DNA from: Thermococcus onnurineus NA1
GTDB taxonomy: Archaea; Methanobacteriota_B; Thermococci; Thermococcales; Thermococcaceae
Assembly: GCF_000018365.1 (NCBI RefSeq)
Contig: NC_011529.1
Coordinates: 248,001-312,000, forward strand
Reading direction: 5' to 3'
Length of the DNA: 64,000 nucleotides
The notes beneath the pieces were generated by a model. The model saw nothing but the letters and a program-made list of their open reading frames with translations. It had not been told where the DNA came from and searched no databases. Both the position numbers and the translations under genes were made by a program. Below, piece by piece: positions 25,678 through 34,015 of this stretch; positions within the stretch are counted from its first letter, which is position 1; the number at the start of each line of letters is the position of its first letter.

Positions 25678-28600
25678 TCAGCCCTCGGAACCTTCAATCT
25701 CGTTAACTGCCTCCTCGAGCAGTGTGTAGGCCTTGAGGATGTTGAGATAGGCCTTCCTGACGTACGGAAGTGCCGCAACGGCGAGGTTCTCTCTGTACGG
25801 GTTCATGTACTTCTTTGCCTCTGCGTAGTACTCGTCGGCGAGCTCCTTGTAGCGCATGGCCTCCTGAAGGGTCTTGTTGTCAACACCGAGTTCGACGGCC
25901 TTCTGGTAGAGCGGATCAAATTTCTGGTTGTACCTCCAGTAGAGCATGTACCAGACATAGTTCCAGGTGCTGACGATGTAGCGGGCGGTCTTGTACTCGA
26001 TGGTGACGGTGACCGGTGAGGCATACTTTACCTTGATGACAGCATAGAGCGCGTTCTTACCCTCGATGGTATAGTAGTCAATGATGTGGTCGCCGGTTAT
26101 CTTAATGTAGCTTGTATCCACAGGCAAAGTGACGAAAATGTAGTCTTCGGCACCGCTCGGCCCGTTAGCGGTTATCGTGAGCATGGTCTCGTCGGTGGTG
26201 ACTCCAGTGACCTCACCGACTCCAACCGCCACGTATGGCTCGAGGATGGTCGGCGAGTACACCTCATTTTCGACTGGCTCCTTGGCCCTAACAGTGATCT
26301 CCGTGTAGGTGTCCTTGTAATAGTCGCTTATCACCTGTATCCTGAAAGTCTCTGTACGGTGCAATGGGACATAGCTAATGTCAAGTACTCCTGTACTGGT
26401 ATAGTACTCTTGGCCATTTATACTAACAGCAACTGGAACCGCTATGGGGTCCATAGTAGCAAGGTCCAGGAGCCTAATCTTAAGCACTGAAGGTTTACCA
26501 AGGGTCGCCTCGGGATAGGCAACTATCACCATTTCAGGCTGGCCTACTTGGAACATCGTTGGAGCATATGTTATTCCCTCACCAGTATCTGCATTAATGA
26601 GGCCAAGGATACCTAGATACGTGCCGTTAGCGCTGAACTCTATTGTTGCATTTATAGTCCTGTTAGTACCCATTTCGAACAGGAATGGGCTTTCTCCTGT
26701 GGAGATATCCCCATTATCTCCAAGTATCTGGTAGTAGAAGACGTATTGCAACTGGTCGTATCCCACAGTATCATAGCCATGGACATTCACCACATAGTAC
26801 CCTGGCGCCGGCATGAACTGTTCAAAAACTTCATCGCTAGTTGGGCCTATCTGGTAGTCATAGATAGTGTAGTTGGTAAAGTTAAGGAGATCCTCATAGG
26901 TCGGGAAGTAGAACACGTACAAGTCGAGGTCAGCGGTGGGGTCTTTGGGCTGGGTTATTCCGAACCTGATGAAGTAGGTAGTTGGATCAGCGTAGAAGGC
27001 TCCAATGAGGTCCCACTCATCCTGGCCAACGTTTCTGACCATAACGTCATTGGTGTCAAGCCTACCAAGACCGTAGCCGACGGCGGTGGCGTTGAAGTTA
27101 TCATAGTTGTTCTCAACTATGGCACTAACGCTAATGTTTGTGGGGGTCGTGAGATATCCAGAAATAAGTTCAGGAGTAATTGTAACTGATGATATATTAA
27201 CCTCAATCTCGTACTGGGAAGTGTCGTAGCCGCTGAAGTACTTGGTGAATACGCTCGAGTAGGCGGTTATCTCCCAGGTTCCCTCGACCGGGTCAGGGAT
27301 AACCCAGGTGTACTCGTAGACGTTTCCGGCAGGGTTGGCTCCGACGTAGTAGTAGCCCGGAACGTACGCTGCAACGACCTCACCGAGTGGCCTGGCGATG
27401 AGAAGGGTCGTTCTGCCAATCGGGTTGCCCTCGGCGTCGGTTGCGATGCGGAGGGTGACGCGGAGCTCCTTGGTGCCGCGCGGAACCTTAACGAAGTAGT
27501 GCTTGGCTTCTCCAGGCTTCTCGGTGTCGGAGAGCTTGGCATAGCTTTCACCGTTCGGGTTCACCGGAATGTCGACGGTGACAGCTATGTAGCCGTCGAT
27601 GTAGCTGGTGTCGGGGTCGTCGATGTAAACGAGTCCAACGTAGGTGCCGCTCTTCTGGAGCTTGGAGTAGTCGATGTTAATTAAGAACTGTCCTATGAGG
27701 TCGTCTATGCTCTGAGCACCGGCGCCGTCGATCGTGACCTCTGTGGTGTTGGGAATGATCCAATTAACGTTGGTGCTTATCCTGTAGGTCTTGTTCTGGA
27801 AGACGTACCAGAGTCCCCAACCTGGCTCATAGACGAGCGGTGAGAAGTATATCGGAACGCTTCCCGGATACTCGTTCCTTATGTAGACTCCCCTGTAAAG
27901 GTACGGGAAGCCAAAGGCGTTCTGGAAGTAGCCGTTGAAGTCCACATAGGCCTGTGATATCGGGATCATCGGAACGCCTATCGGGTTCTTGAAGCCGGTG
28001 TAGGTGGTTCCGGCGAAGATGTAGGTGGTCGGCTCCTGGCTGAGCTTCTCAAGCTCCTCGATGGCCTTGTCCACCTGTATGAGGCCGAAGCCCTGATCTA
28101 TAAGGGTCCCATTGACGGGCTTGGCGCTGAGTTCGAGGGCGCGCTTTATCATTATGGGATCATAGGTCAGGTTGTGCTGCTTGGCGTAGCTAATCATCAG
28201 GGCAACGGCACCGCTGACATGCGGAGTGGCCATTGAGGTACCGCTCCATATTCCATAGTATCTGTTGGAGTCGTTGTAAACGATAGTGTACCACATCGGC
28301 AGGCTCGAGAATATGTCGGTACCCGGAGCCATGACGTCGGGGTCGAGCATACCGTCGTCCCTCGGTCCCCTGCTGGAGCTCATAGCTGGACCGGAGATTA
28401 TGCCCATATCAACCCCGTACCAGAAGGACTCCCTCTCGTTGTCTACGTAGTTGCCGACGGTTATGGCGAGGTCGCTGTCACCCGGTGAGTGGACGGTGTT
28501 GGTGGTCGGGCCCTCGTTTCCTGCGGCTATGGCAAATGTAACACCGTACCAGTCGGTTAGCAGGTTAACGTAGAAGTTCTCCGGGCTCTCTATACCGTCG

Positions 28601-29922
28601 TTTATCTCGCCTCCACCACCTAGGGACATGCTTATGACGTCCGCACCGTTGAGGGTGGCGTATATCATTCCGCCGATGATCCAGCTAGTCCTTCCAAATC
28701 CAAACTCACCCGGAAGAACCTTGACCTCCATGAGCTGGGCGTTGGGGGCAACTCCATACACACCGCCGAAAAGCGGGTCGTCTGGAAGGCCAACGCCGGC
28801 AACGGTACCGCTGACGTGAGTTCCGTGACCGTGAGCGTCCCACATGAACATTGCGTAGTATGGAGCCATGAACTCGGCAAACGCAACGTTAACGAGGCTG
28901 GTGTTGAAGGTGAAGTACTCACCTGTCTCAGTATAGAGGCCAACCCCAGTATCATCAGTAAAGTTATTGTTCATATTGATATCCATGTATGCGGTGTAAG
29001 TGCCATTGTTGTCAACGACGAGAATCGGGTAAACATCGTTCTTATCACCATCAAAGTTCAAGTCAAAGTACCTCTCCGGGAGGAGTCCTATATAGTACAT
29101 GTCACCGGTTATGTTGCCGATGTAATAGGTTCCCATGGTGTAGTTCGTGTAATATGCATCGTGGCCGTAGTACGGCGCATAAACACCCCAGAACAGGGTG
29201 ACGTTCTTATCGACTGTTATGTAGCCACTAGACGTGGTGTTGGTGGAGTAGTATATCTCCGCGAGCCCCTCATCACTGGCGTCGTATATGTTCACAATCT
29301 TAGGCCTTCCATCGAGGGTGACCTGGAGGAACGGGTGGCCGACGTCAATTCCAGTGTCAAGAACGGCAACGGTGACATTGTCTCCGAGGACGCCATAATT
29401 AACCCATGTGTCGTAAGCGTGAATCGTGAAGATGCTCATGAACATGTCCGGGTGAGTGGGGAAGCTGGCATCTGGAGAAACATCTCCTGCCCCGGCCTCA
29501 GGGGCAACGGGCTCCTCGAGCTTGACCATCTCGTCCTTCCAGACGTGGAGTATTCCGGGTATTTCAGCGAGCTTTTCAACGTTGGAAACCGGCATTTCAA
29601 CAACTATGAACTGCAGCTCAGGTTTGCTGATGGGGTCAATCTTACCAAGGCTCTTAAGGGCGTTGTAAACCTCAGTCCTGTGATCCCTATCCGGTGCCAC
29701 TATGAGGCGCACCGTCTTACCGCTGCTCTCCAGAACCTTCTGGATTTCCTTCTGAAGGACTTCCCCTGGTATGAAATTGCTGGGCTTCTCCACCTCGATC
29801 TGCTGGGGGCTCTCGGACTGCTGTACTGGAGTCGCCGTTACTGCTAGCACTGATACTGCCGCTGGGATCGCAGAGAGTAGCATCACTACCACGACTAAAA
29901 GGCTCAGAGCCTTTTTGTTCAT
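25678..29922 (-). CDS. pyrolysin-like subtilisin-family protease
   Basis: 1414 aa, close to the length of pyrolysin. Signal peptide at 1-28, propeptide to about residue 149, then an S8 catalytic domain with D189 (VAVLDTGID), H366 (GHGTHVSG) and S563 (GTSMATPHVSG). A long insertion between Asp and His is characteristic of pyrolysin. The C-terminal 800 residues are beta-rich Ig-like domains with many Tyr, Asn and NxT sites, ending in a helical stretch. It is an extracellular, probably cell-envelope-bound peptide-supplying protease. A TATA-like element at 29972-29981 and GGAGGTG precede the start. Confidence 0.93.
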   Translation of the reverse strand: MNKKALSLLVVVVMLLSAIPAAVSVLAVTATPVQQSESPQQIEVEKPSNFIPGEVLQKEIQKVLESSGKTVRLIVAPDRDHRTEVYNALKSLGKIDPISKPELQFIVVEMPVSNVEKLAEIPGILHVWKDEMVKLEEPVAPEAGAGDVSPDASFPTHPDMFMSIFTIHAYDTWVNYGVLGDNVTVAVLDTGIDVGHPFLQVTLDGRPKIVNIYDASDEGLAEIYYSTNTTSSGYITVDKNVTLFWGVYAPYYGHDAYYTNYTMGTYYIGNITGDMYYIGLLPERYFDLNFDGDKNDVYPILVVDNNGTYTAYMDINMNNNFTDDTGVGLYTETGEYFTFNTSLVNVAFAEFMAPYYAMFMWDAHGHGTHVSGTVAGVGLPDDPLFGGVYGVAPNAQLMEVKVLPGEFGFGRTSWIIGGMIYATLNGADVISMSLGGGGEINDGIESPENFYVNLLTDWYGVTFAIAAGNEGPTTNTVHSPGDSDLAITVGNYVDNERESFWYGVDMGIISGPAMSSSRGPRDDGMLDPDVMAPGTDIFSSLPMWYTIVYNDSNRYYGIWSGTSMATPHVSGAVALMISYAKQHNLTYDPIMIKRALELSAKPVNGTLIDQGFGLIQVDKAIEELEKLSQEPTTYIFAGTTYTGFKNPIGVPMIPISQAYVDFNGYFQNAFGFPYLYRGVYIRNEYPGSVPIYFSPLVYEPGWGLWYVFQNKTYRISTNVNWIIPNTTEVTIDGAGAQSIDDLIGQFLINIDYSKLQKSGTYVGLVYIDDPDTSYIDGYIAVTVDIPVNPNGESYAKLSDTEKPGEAKHYFVKVPRGTKELRVTLRIATDAEGNPIGRTTLLIARPLGEVVAAYVPGYYYVGANPAGNVYEYTWVIPDPVEGTWEITAYSSVFTKYFSGYDTSQYEIEVNISSVTITPELISGYLTTPTNISVSAIVENNYDNFNATAVGYGLGRLDTNDVMVRNVGQDEWDLIGAFYADPTTYFIRFGITQPKDPTADLDLYVFYFPTYEDLLNFTNYTIYDYQIGPTSDEVFEQFMPAPGYYVVNVHGYDTVGYDQLQYVFYYQILGDNGDISTGESPFLFEMGTNRTINATIEFSANGTYLGILGLINADTGEGITYAPTMFQVGQPEMVIVAYPEATLGKPSVLKIRLLDLATMDPIAVPVAVSINGQEYYTSTGVLDISYVPLHRTETFRIQVISDYYKDTYTEITVRAKEPVENEVYSPTILEPYVAVGVGEVTGVTTDETMLTITANGPSGAEDYIFVTLPVDTSYIKITGDHIIDYYTIEGKNALYAVIKVKYASPVTVTIEYKTARYIVSTWNYVWYMLYWRYNQKFDPLYQKAVELGVDNKTLQEAMRYKELADEYYAEAKKYMNPYRENLAVAALPYVRKAYLNILKAYTLLEEAVNEIEGSEG

Positions 29923-29971
29923 CCTAACACCTCCTAATCGTAATGCTCACCTATACAGTGAAAATCGCATG

Positions 29972-29981
29972 GATATAAATA
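29972..29981 (-). promoter_or_regulatory. TATA box of the pyrolysin-like gene
   Basis: Read on the minus strand this is ATATTTATAT, about 50-60 bp upstream of the protease ATG and followed by a GGAGGTG ribosome binding site. Its spacing leaves a 5' leader of about 25 bases. Confidence 0.5.
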
Positions 29982-30164
29982 TTTCGTTCTATGGAGTAAC
30001 CATATCCCCTCTACTATCCCGGTAACACCAGCAGTGACTCTTTTTGAACATTAGAATGCTAGTCTGTCAATCTCAGTAGAACAGAAAGTTAATACTGATA
30101 CAGAGCGATGTGACTCCGACACCCTTCTTAGAATCCACCTTGACTCGGATAGGAACGGCACCGG

Positions 30165-31202
30165 TTACTCCTTTAGAAACAGCAGTGCCCCCAGAAGGAA
30201 TATCAGCAGGAAGGCATCGATTCCAGGATCGAGGGCGTATATCATAATGGCAAGCACAAATGCAAAACTTTTTGTGTTTTTCTCGCTTTCCCTCAGGAGA
30301 AAACCTAACAAATAAGCCTCCAGAAGTCCAAAAAATCCAAAATCGGCAATTGCCTGTCCGAAAAAGAAATATGTGTAGTTGCCGCTCGCCCCAAAGAGCC
30401 CCGCAATCATATGTCTAGGATTGTCGCTGAATAGCAGACTCCCATGGAAGATGCCAGTCGGAAGGGAAAGACGAACCAAGTTGTGAAACACTAAAAAAGT
30501 AAAGCCAATCCTAATCAGAATTGCTTCGATGCTACCGCTGAGCCATATCACCAAAAGGCCCAAGAGGAGACCACTTCCCAGAGTTTTTGTATCAACTCTG
30601 AAAATCCCGCGGGAGTACATGTCAAATACGTAGGCGAGATACATCAGCACTATAAGGGAGCGGAACGTTCCGAGGAAGAAGATGAAGGTAAAGATCAGGA
30701 ATAGTAGAGTCTTCACTTTGGTGCTGGTGTCTGTATACACAATACTGAGGGCTCCCAAAAGCGCAGAAAAGACAAGTGGTCCAACCAGCTCATACCTCAG
30801 GTGTTTTTCAAATAGAGGAACACCCACGACCAGATAAAGACCAATCGGGATAAGAAGGGCAATGACCAAGGCATGAACTGCAAATCTGTTGTACACATTG
30901 ATACGGAGATAATAAGCCACAATGAGCAAGGTGGCCAACAGCGGGCCGAGGGGATATTCGAGGAATGAAAGCACAAATATTCCCAGAGCGTAGAACCAAG
31001 GATTTACCTTGAATCTGGTTGAATATCCGAGGGCAAATACTGCAAAGAACGCCAGAGCATAAACCACGCCCAACAGTAGCATCGAAGGAGAAAGACCTTT
31101 AGCATAAATTAGCTCTCTTAACTCGCCGTCAAAGTAGTTGGAATAGAGGGAGATGAGGAGATAACTGAAAAAGGCGAGGCTAAAGATTTTTAACCCCCTC
31201 AC
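30165..31202 (-). CDS. polytopic membrane protein of unknown function
   Basis: 345 aa, almost entirely hydrophobic, with about ten predicted membrane helices and few conserved polar motifs. A histidine-containing loop (DNPRHMIAGLFGASGNYTYFFFG) lies in the C-terminal third. The layout recalls wzy-like polymerases or the O-antigen ligase type but no diagnostic motif is visible. It is divergent from the STT3-like gene with 57 bp between starts, so the two may share a promoter region and a role in surface glycans. Confidence 0.65.
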   Translation of the reverse strand: MRGLKIFSLAFFSYLLISLYSNYFDGELRELIYAKGLSPSMLLLGVVYALAFFAVFALGYSTRFKVNPWFYALGIFVLSFLEYPLGPLLATLLIVAYYLRINVYNRFAVHALVIALLIPIGLYLVVGVPLFEKHLRYELVGPLVFSALLGALSIVYTDTSTKVKTLLFLIFTFIFFLGTFRSLIVLMYLAYVFDMYSRGIFRVDTKTLGSGLLLGLLVIWLSGSIEAILIRIGFTFLVFHNLVRLSLPTGIFHGSLLFSDNPRHMIAGLFGASGNYTYFFFGQAIADFGFFGLLEAYLLGFLLRESEKNTKSFAFVLAIMIYALDPGIDAFLLIFLLGALLFLKE

Positions 31203-31259
31203 TTTACCACCAACAAATGTTAAAGGGAGAGCTTAAAAGGTTTGAGGGGTGCCGGTGAG

Positions 31260-33725
31260 ATGAAAACTGGGACTGAAAAGCGTTACCTTTCACTGCTCCT
31301 CGTTGCGTCTTTTATCATTAGGCTGATACCTCACAGGACTCTTCTGCTGGCGACCTACGACGAGTACCTTCACAGAGACATAACACTGAGGCTCGCCGAG
31401 CAGGGATTAAGTGCGATATCAAAAGATATCCCATCCCTTCTCGGTCTGAGGGCCTACAGCTACCCACCGCTCTTCCACATCATCGGAGCAGCAGTGTATA
31501 AGCTGTTTCCCTCGGATTACATATTCTTCATACTCCCACCCATCTACGGCACCATAGCCGTGTTTGGCTTCTATCTAGCCTTTAAAGAGCTCATGGAAGA
31601 TAGAAAGCGCGCACTCCTTGCGACGGCGCTTTTAGCTTTCGCTCCGAACTTCATATACAGGACTGGGCTCTACATCCCTGAGAACCTCGGACTGGCAATG
31701 TTCTCCTTCAGCCTGCTGTTCCTGATAAAGTTCCTGAAGACCAGGCGTCTCAAGTATCTGATAGTCCTCGGCGTTCTGCTTGGGGTGTACATGCTCACCC
31801 ACAGGGGATGGATATTCTTCATGATGGCGGCCGCACTGATAGTTTTCTCGTACCTGTGGCCAACGGTAAAGAGGAACCTCCACTACTTCCTCGCCCTGCT
31901 AGTTCTGGCGTACATAGCATACCTCCAGGTCGAGTTCATTAACTCCCTTGTTGCAGACTTCTTCCTGAGGCTGCAGAAGACGGAAGTCAGCTTCTTGGGC
32001 TACTTCAAGTGGATAGGGATCATCCAGCTCGTATTTGGCGCTCTCGGAACGAGATATTACCTCGAAAAGGATCCCATAAGTAGGGGCTTTGCCCTTTGGG
32101 CCTGGGCATTTATGCTCGCCGGCGGTATCTCCTTCCGCTTCCGTGACCCCTACGCGACGATACCTCTCGCTGCCATGGCCACCGATTTCCTAATGGACGA
32201 AGTATTCCCAAGGGTGGCGTTACTCCTCAGGAAATCCTTTGAGGATATCCGGGGATTCGGAGCGGGCTGGATCAGGAAGATCACAGCAAAGAAGAGCTTC
32301 GCAACGGCAGTTATCATATTGATGCTCCTCGTTCCTTTCGCCCAGGGAACCTACGGTGCCTTCAATTACATCAACCCACCGACCATTAGCGACAAGGAGG
32401 CCTATCAGTGGGTTATCGACAACACCCCCGAGAACGCCACCATACTCGTCTGGTGGGACATGGGATATCTCATCATAGGCAACACCCATAGGAAGGATGT
32501 TGTCATCTGGAAAAAGGTCTACCAGGGCTTCTTTGGTGAGGCGCCAACAGCAATGGAAGCGAGCCGGGCGTACAACGACCACGTTGTGATGTTCAGCTCC
32601 AATCAGAGGGAGCGTGTCTATTTCCTCATGAAGAAATACAACGTGAGCTACATCTTCGTGGACAGGACAAGACTGAGCTACGGCCTTATCAAGTATGGCC
32701 TCATGGAGTACGCCCCCTATGATACCCACTTCAAGCTGGAGTTCTGCAACGGCAACGCCCAGATATACAGCTTCATTCCGGAGCCTGAACTGAAGCCGGT
32801 GGATCCCTTCCCGCTGAACTACACCGGAACCTATGAGCCTCTCGTGAACTTCCTGGAAAAGTTCTGGACTGGCTACAACTACGCTGACTTCGATGACCGC
32901 TACAAGGCCTACTTCAACCTCAACGCTTGGATGGTGGAGCTCTACACGAGGCTTTACGAGAAGACGGGAGATACGGCATTCAAGGAACGCACCGACTGGC
33001 TCCTACAATGGCTCTCTTACAAGCAGATGGACAACGGAGCCTTCCCGTGGGGCGTTCCACCGAATGATTTCACGCTCTACACGGCGTACACCCTTGAACC
33101 TCTGAGGGACATCAATTTCGATGGTAAAGAGAAGTCAATTGAGCTCCTCGAGAGCCGGGAGATGGAAGACTACTTCATGACGACGCCGAAGGACGAGAAG
33201 GGGTCACTTGTCGTCAACGCCATGTTACTTCCTCTCTACAAGGAGCTGGGAATACTCAACGAGACCACTGAGAAAAACGTGCTTGAGGGGATACTTAAAG
33301 AGCAGAAGAGGGGGGGCAGCTGGAACGATAACGTGGGAACGACCGTGGCGATAGCCTCAGGCCTCGCTAGGTACTATCAACTGACGGGCAATGAGACAGT
33401 TCTCGAGTCGATAAAGAAGGCCGCGGAGTGGCTGAGGGATCAGCAGGAAGAGAGTGGAAAGCTAAAGGCTGAGAAGTTTGAGTACGCCTACTCGCGCGCC
33501 ACCTACGCTCAAATGGCCTATATATACCACATCGCTGGATTCACTGAGGATGAAAACAGGACGATACAGTTCATCTTCAACACCTTTGATCCCAACAGGG
33601 AAGTTCACCCACTAGACGCCGTTTTAACTATGTACCGCCACTTCAGTTACGCCTACGGCTGGGATAAAGCCATAGGGATGCTAAACGAACTGCTAGAGCT
33701 TCATTCGTTGATTAAATTTAATTAA
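31260..33725 (+). CDS. STT3/GT-C-like membrane glycosyltransferase with C-terminal alpha/alpha-toroid domain
   Basis: About 821 aa. The N-terminal half is a membrane domain with an STT3-like first-loop acidic motif (YDEYLHRDITLRLAEQG) and, after the last helix, TPENATILVWWDMGYLI, which aligns with the WWDYGY catalytic-region motif of oligosaccharyltransferase STT3. The last 300 residues are soluble helices with QMDNGAFPWG, QKRGGSWND and QQEESGKLKAE, a repeat spacing like that of prenyltransferase/terpene-cyclase-type alpha/alpha toroids. This fusion differs from standard STT3 and the acceptor is unknown. The start is set at 31260, with GAGGGGTG upstream. Confidence 0.75.
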   Translation: MKTGTEKRYLSLLLVASFIIRLIPHRTLLLATYDEYLHRDITLRLAEQGLSAISKDIPSLLGLRAYSYPPLFHIIGAAVYKLFPSDYIFFILPPIYGTIAVFGFYLAFKELMEDRKRALLATALLAFAPNFIYRTGLYIPENLGLAMFSFSLLFLIKFLKTRRLKYLIVLGVLLGVYMLTHRGWIFFMMAAALIVFSYLWPTVKRNLHYFLALLVLAYIAYLQVEFINSLVADFFLRLQKTEVSFLGYFKWIGIIQLVFGALGTRYYLEKDPISRGFALWAWAFMLAGGISFRFRDPYATIPLAAMATDFLMDEVFPRVALLLRKSFEDIRGFGAGWIRKITAKKSFATAVIILMLLVPFAQGTYGAFNYINPPTISDKEAYQWVIDNTPENATILVWWDMGYLIIGNTHRKDVVIWKKVYQGFFGEAPTAMEASRAYNDHVVMFSSNQRERVYFLMKKYNVSYIFVDRTRLSYGLIKYGLMEYAPYDTHFKLEFCNGNAQIYSFIPEPELKPVDPFPLNYTGTYEPLVNFLEKFWTGYNYADFDDRYKAYFNLNAWMVELYTRLYEKTGDTAFKERTDWLLQWLSYKQMDNGAFPWGVPPNDFTLYTAYTLEPLRDINFDGKEKSIELLESREMEDYFMTTPKDEKGSLVVNAMLLPLYKELGILNETTEKNVLEGILKEQKRGGSWNDNVGTTVAIASGLARYYQLTGNETVLESIKKAAEWLRDQQEESGKLKAEKFEYAYSRATYAQMAYIYHIAGFTEDENRTIQFIFNTFDPNREVHPLDAVLTMYRHFSYAYGWDKAIGMLNELLELHSLIKFN

Positions 33726-33960
33726 ATATTCCTTAGTTTCTTCTCTGTTTATTGTGCTCGGCAATTACAAATGGTATTGTCGCATTAGGAGATCTGTGGG
33801 AATGGGCGAAAAATATAAAAATTCAAGAAACATTTTCAGAAAAAACTTCGTGAGCTCCGCAAAAAGGAATAAAGAATTATGGTGCCTTTATCCATCCAAT
33901 GCGTACATTTGGAGTTTCTATCATTTCTGTACGCCACCGAACATCACTGGATAGTTAATT

Positions 33961-33970
33961 TTAAATATAG
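33961..33970 (+). promoter_or_regulatory. TATA box of PEP synthase gene
   Basis: TTAAATATAG, preceded by TTAATT, is the clearest TATA element in the gap upstream of the gene at 34016. Transcription would start about 25 bp downstream near the TATATATCACC stretch, leaving a short leader with GGAGGG. The rest of the 290-bp gap holds no credible gene. Confidence 0.6.
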
Positions 33971-34015
33971 ACTTTCTATATATCACCCGCAGTAAACAAC
34001 TGTGGAGGGATTTGT

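Noticed and set aside
28816-29847. Long open frame antisense to the pyrolysin-like gene
   Set aside because: It has no ribosome binding site or family motif and mirrors the biased coding sequence on the other strand, which is a clear protease.
33754-33954. 66-codon open frame before PEP synthase
   Set aside because: It has no ribosome binding site, no family likeness and AT-rich non-coding composition; the stretch is better read as the upstream region of ppsA.
33981-33999. Possible Tgr glycolytic motif (TATCAC-N5-GTGATA) near the ppsA promoter
   Set aside because: Only the first half (TATCAC) is exact; the second half reads GTAAAC and matches 3 of 6. Its place after the TATA box is also wrong for a gluconeogenic gene in this regulon.
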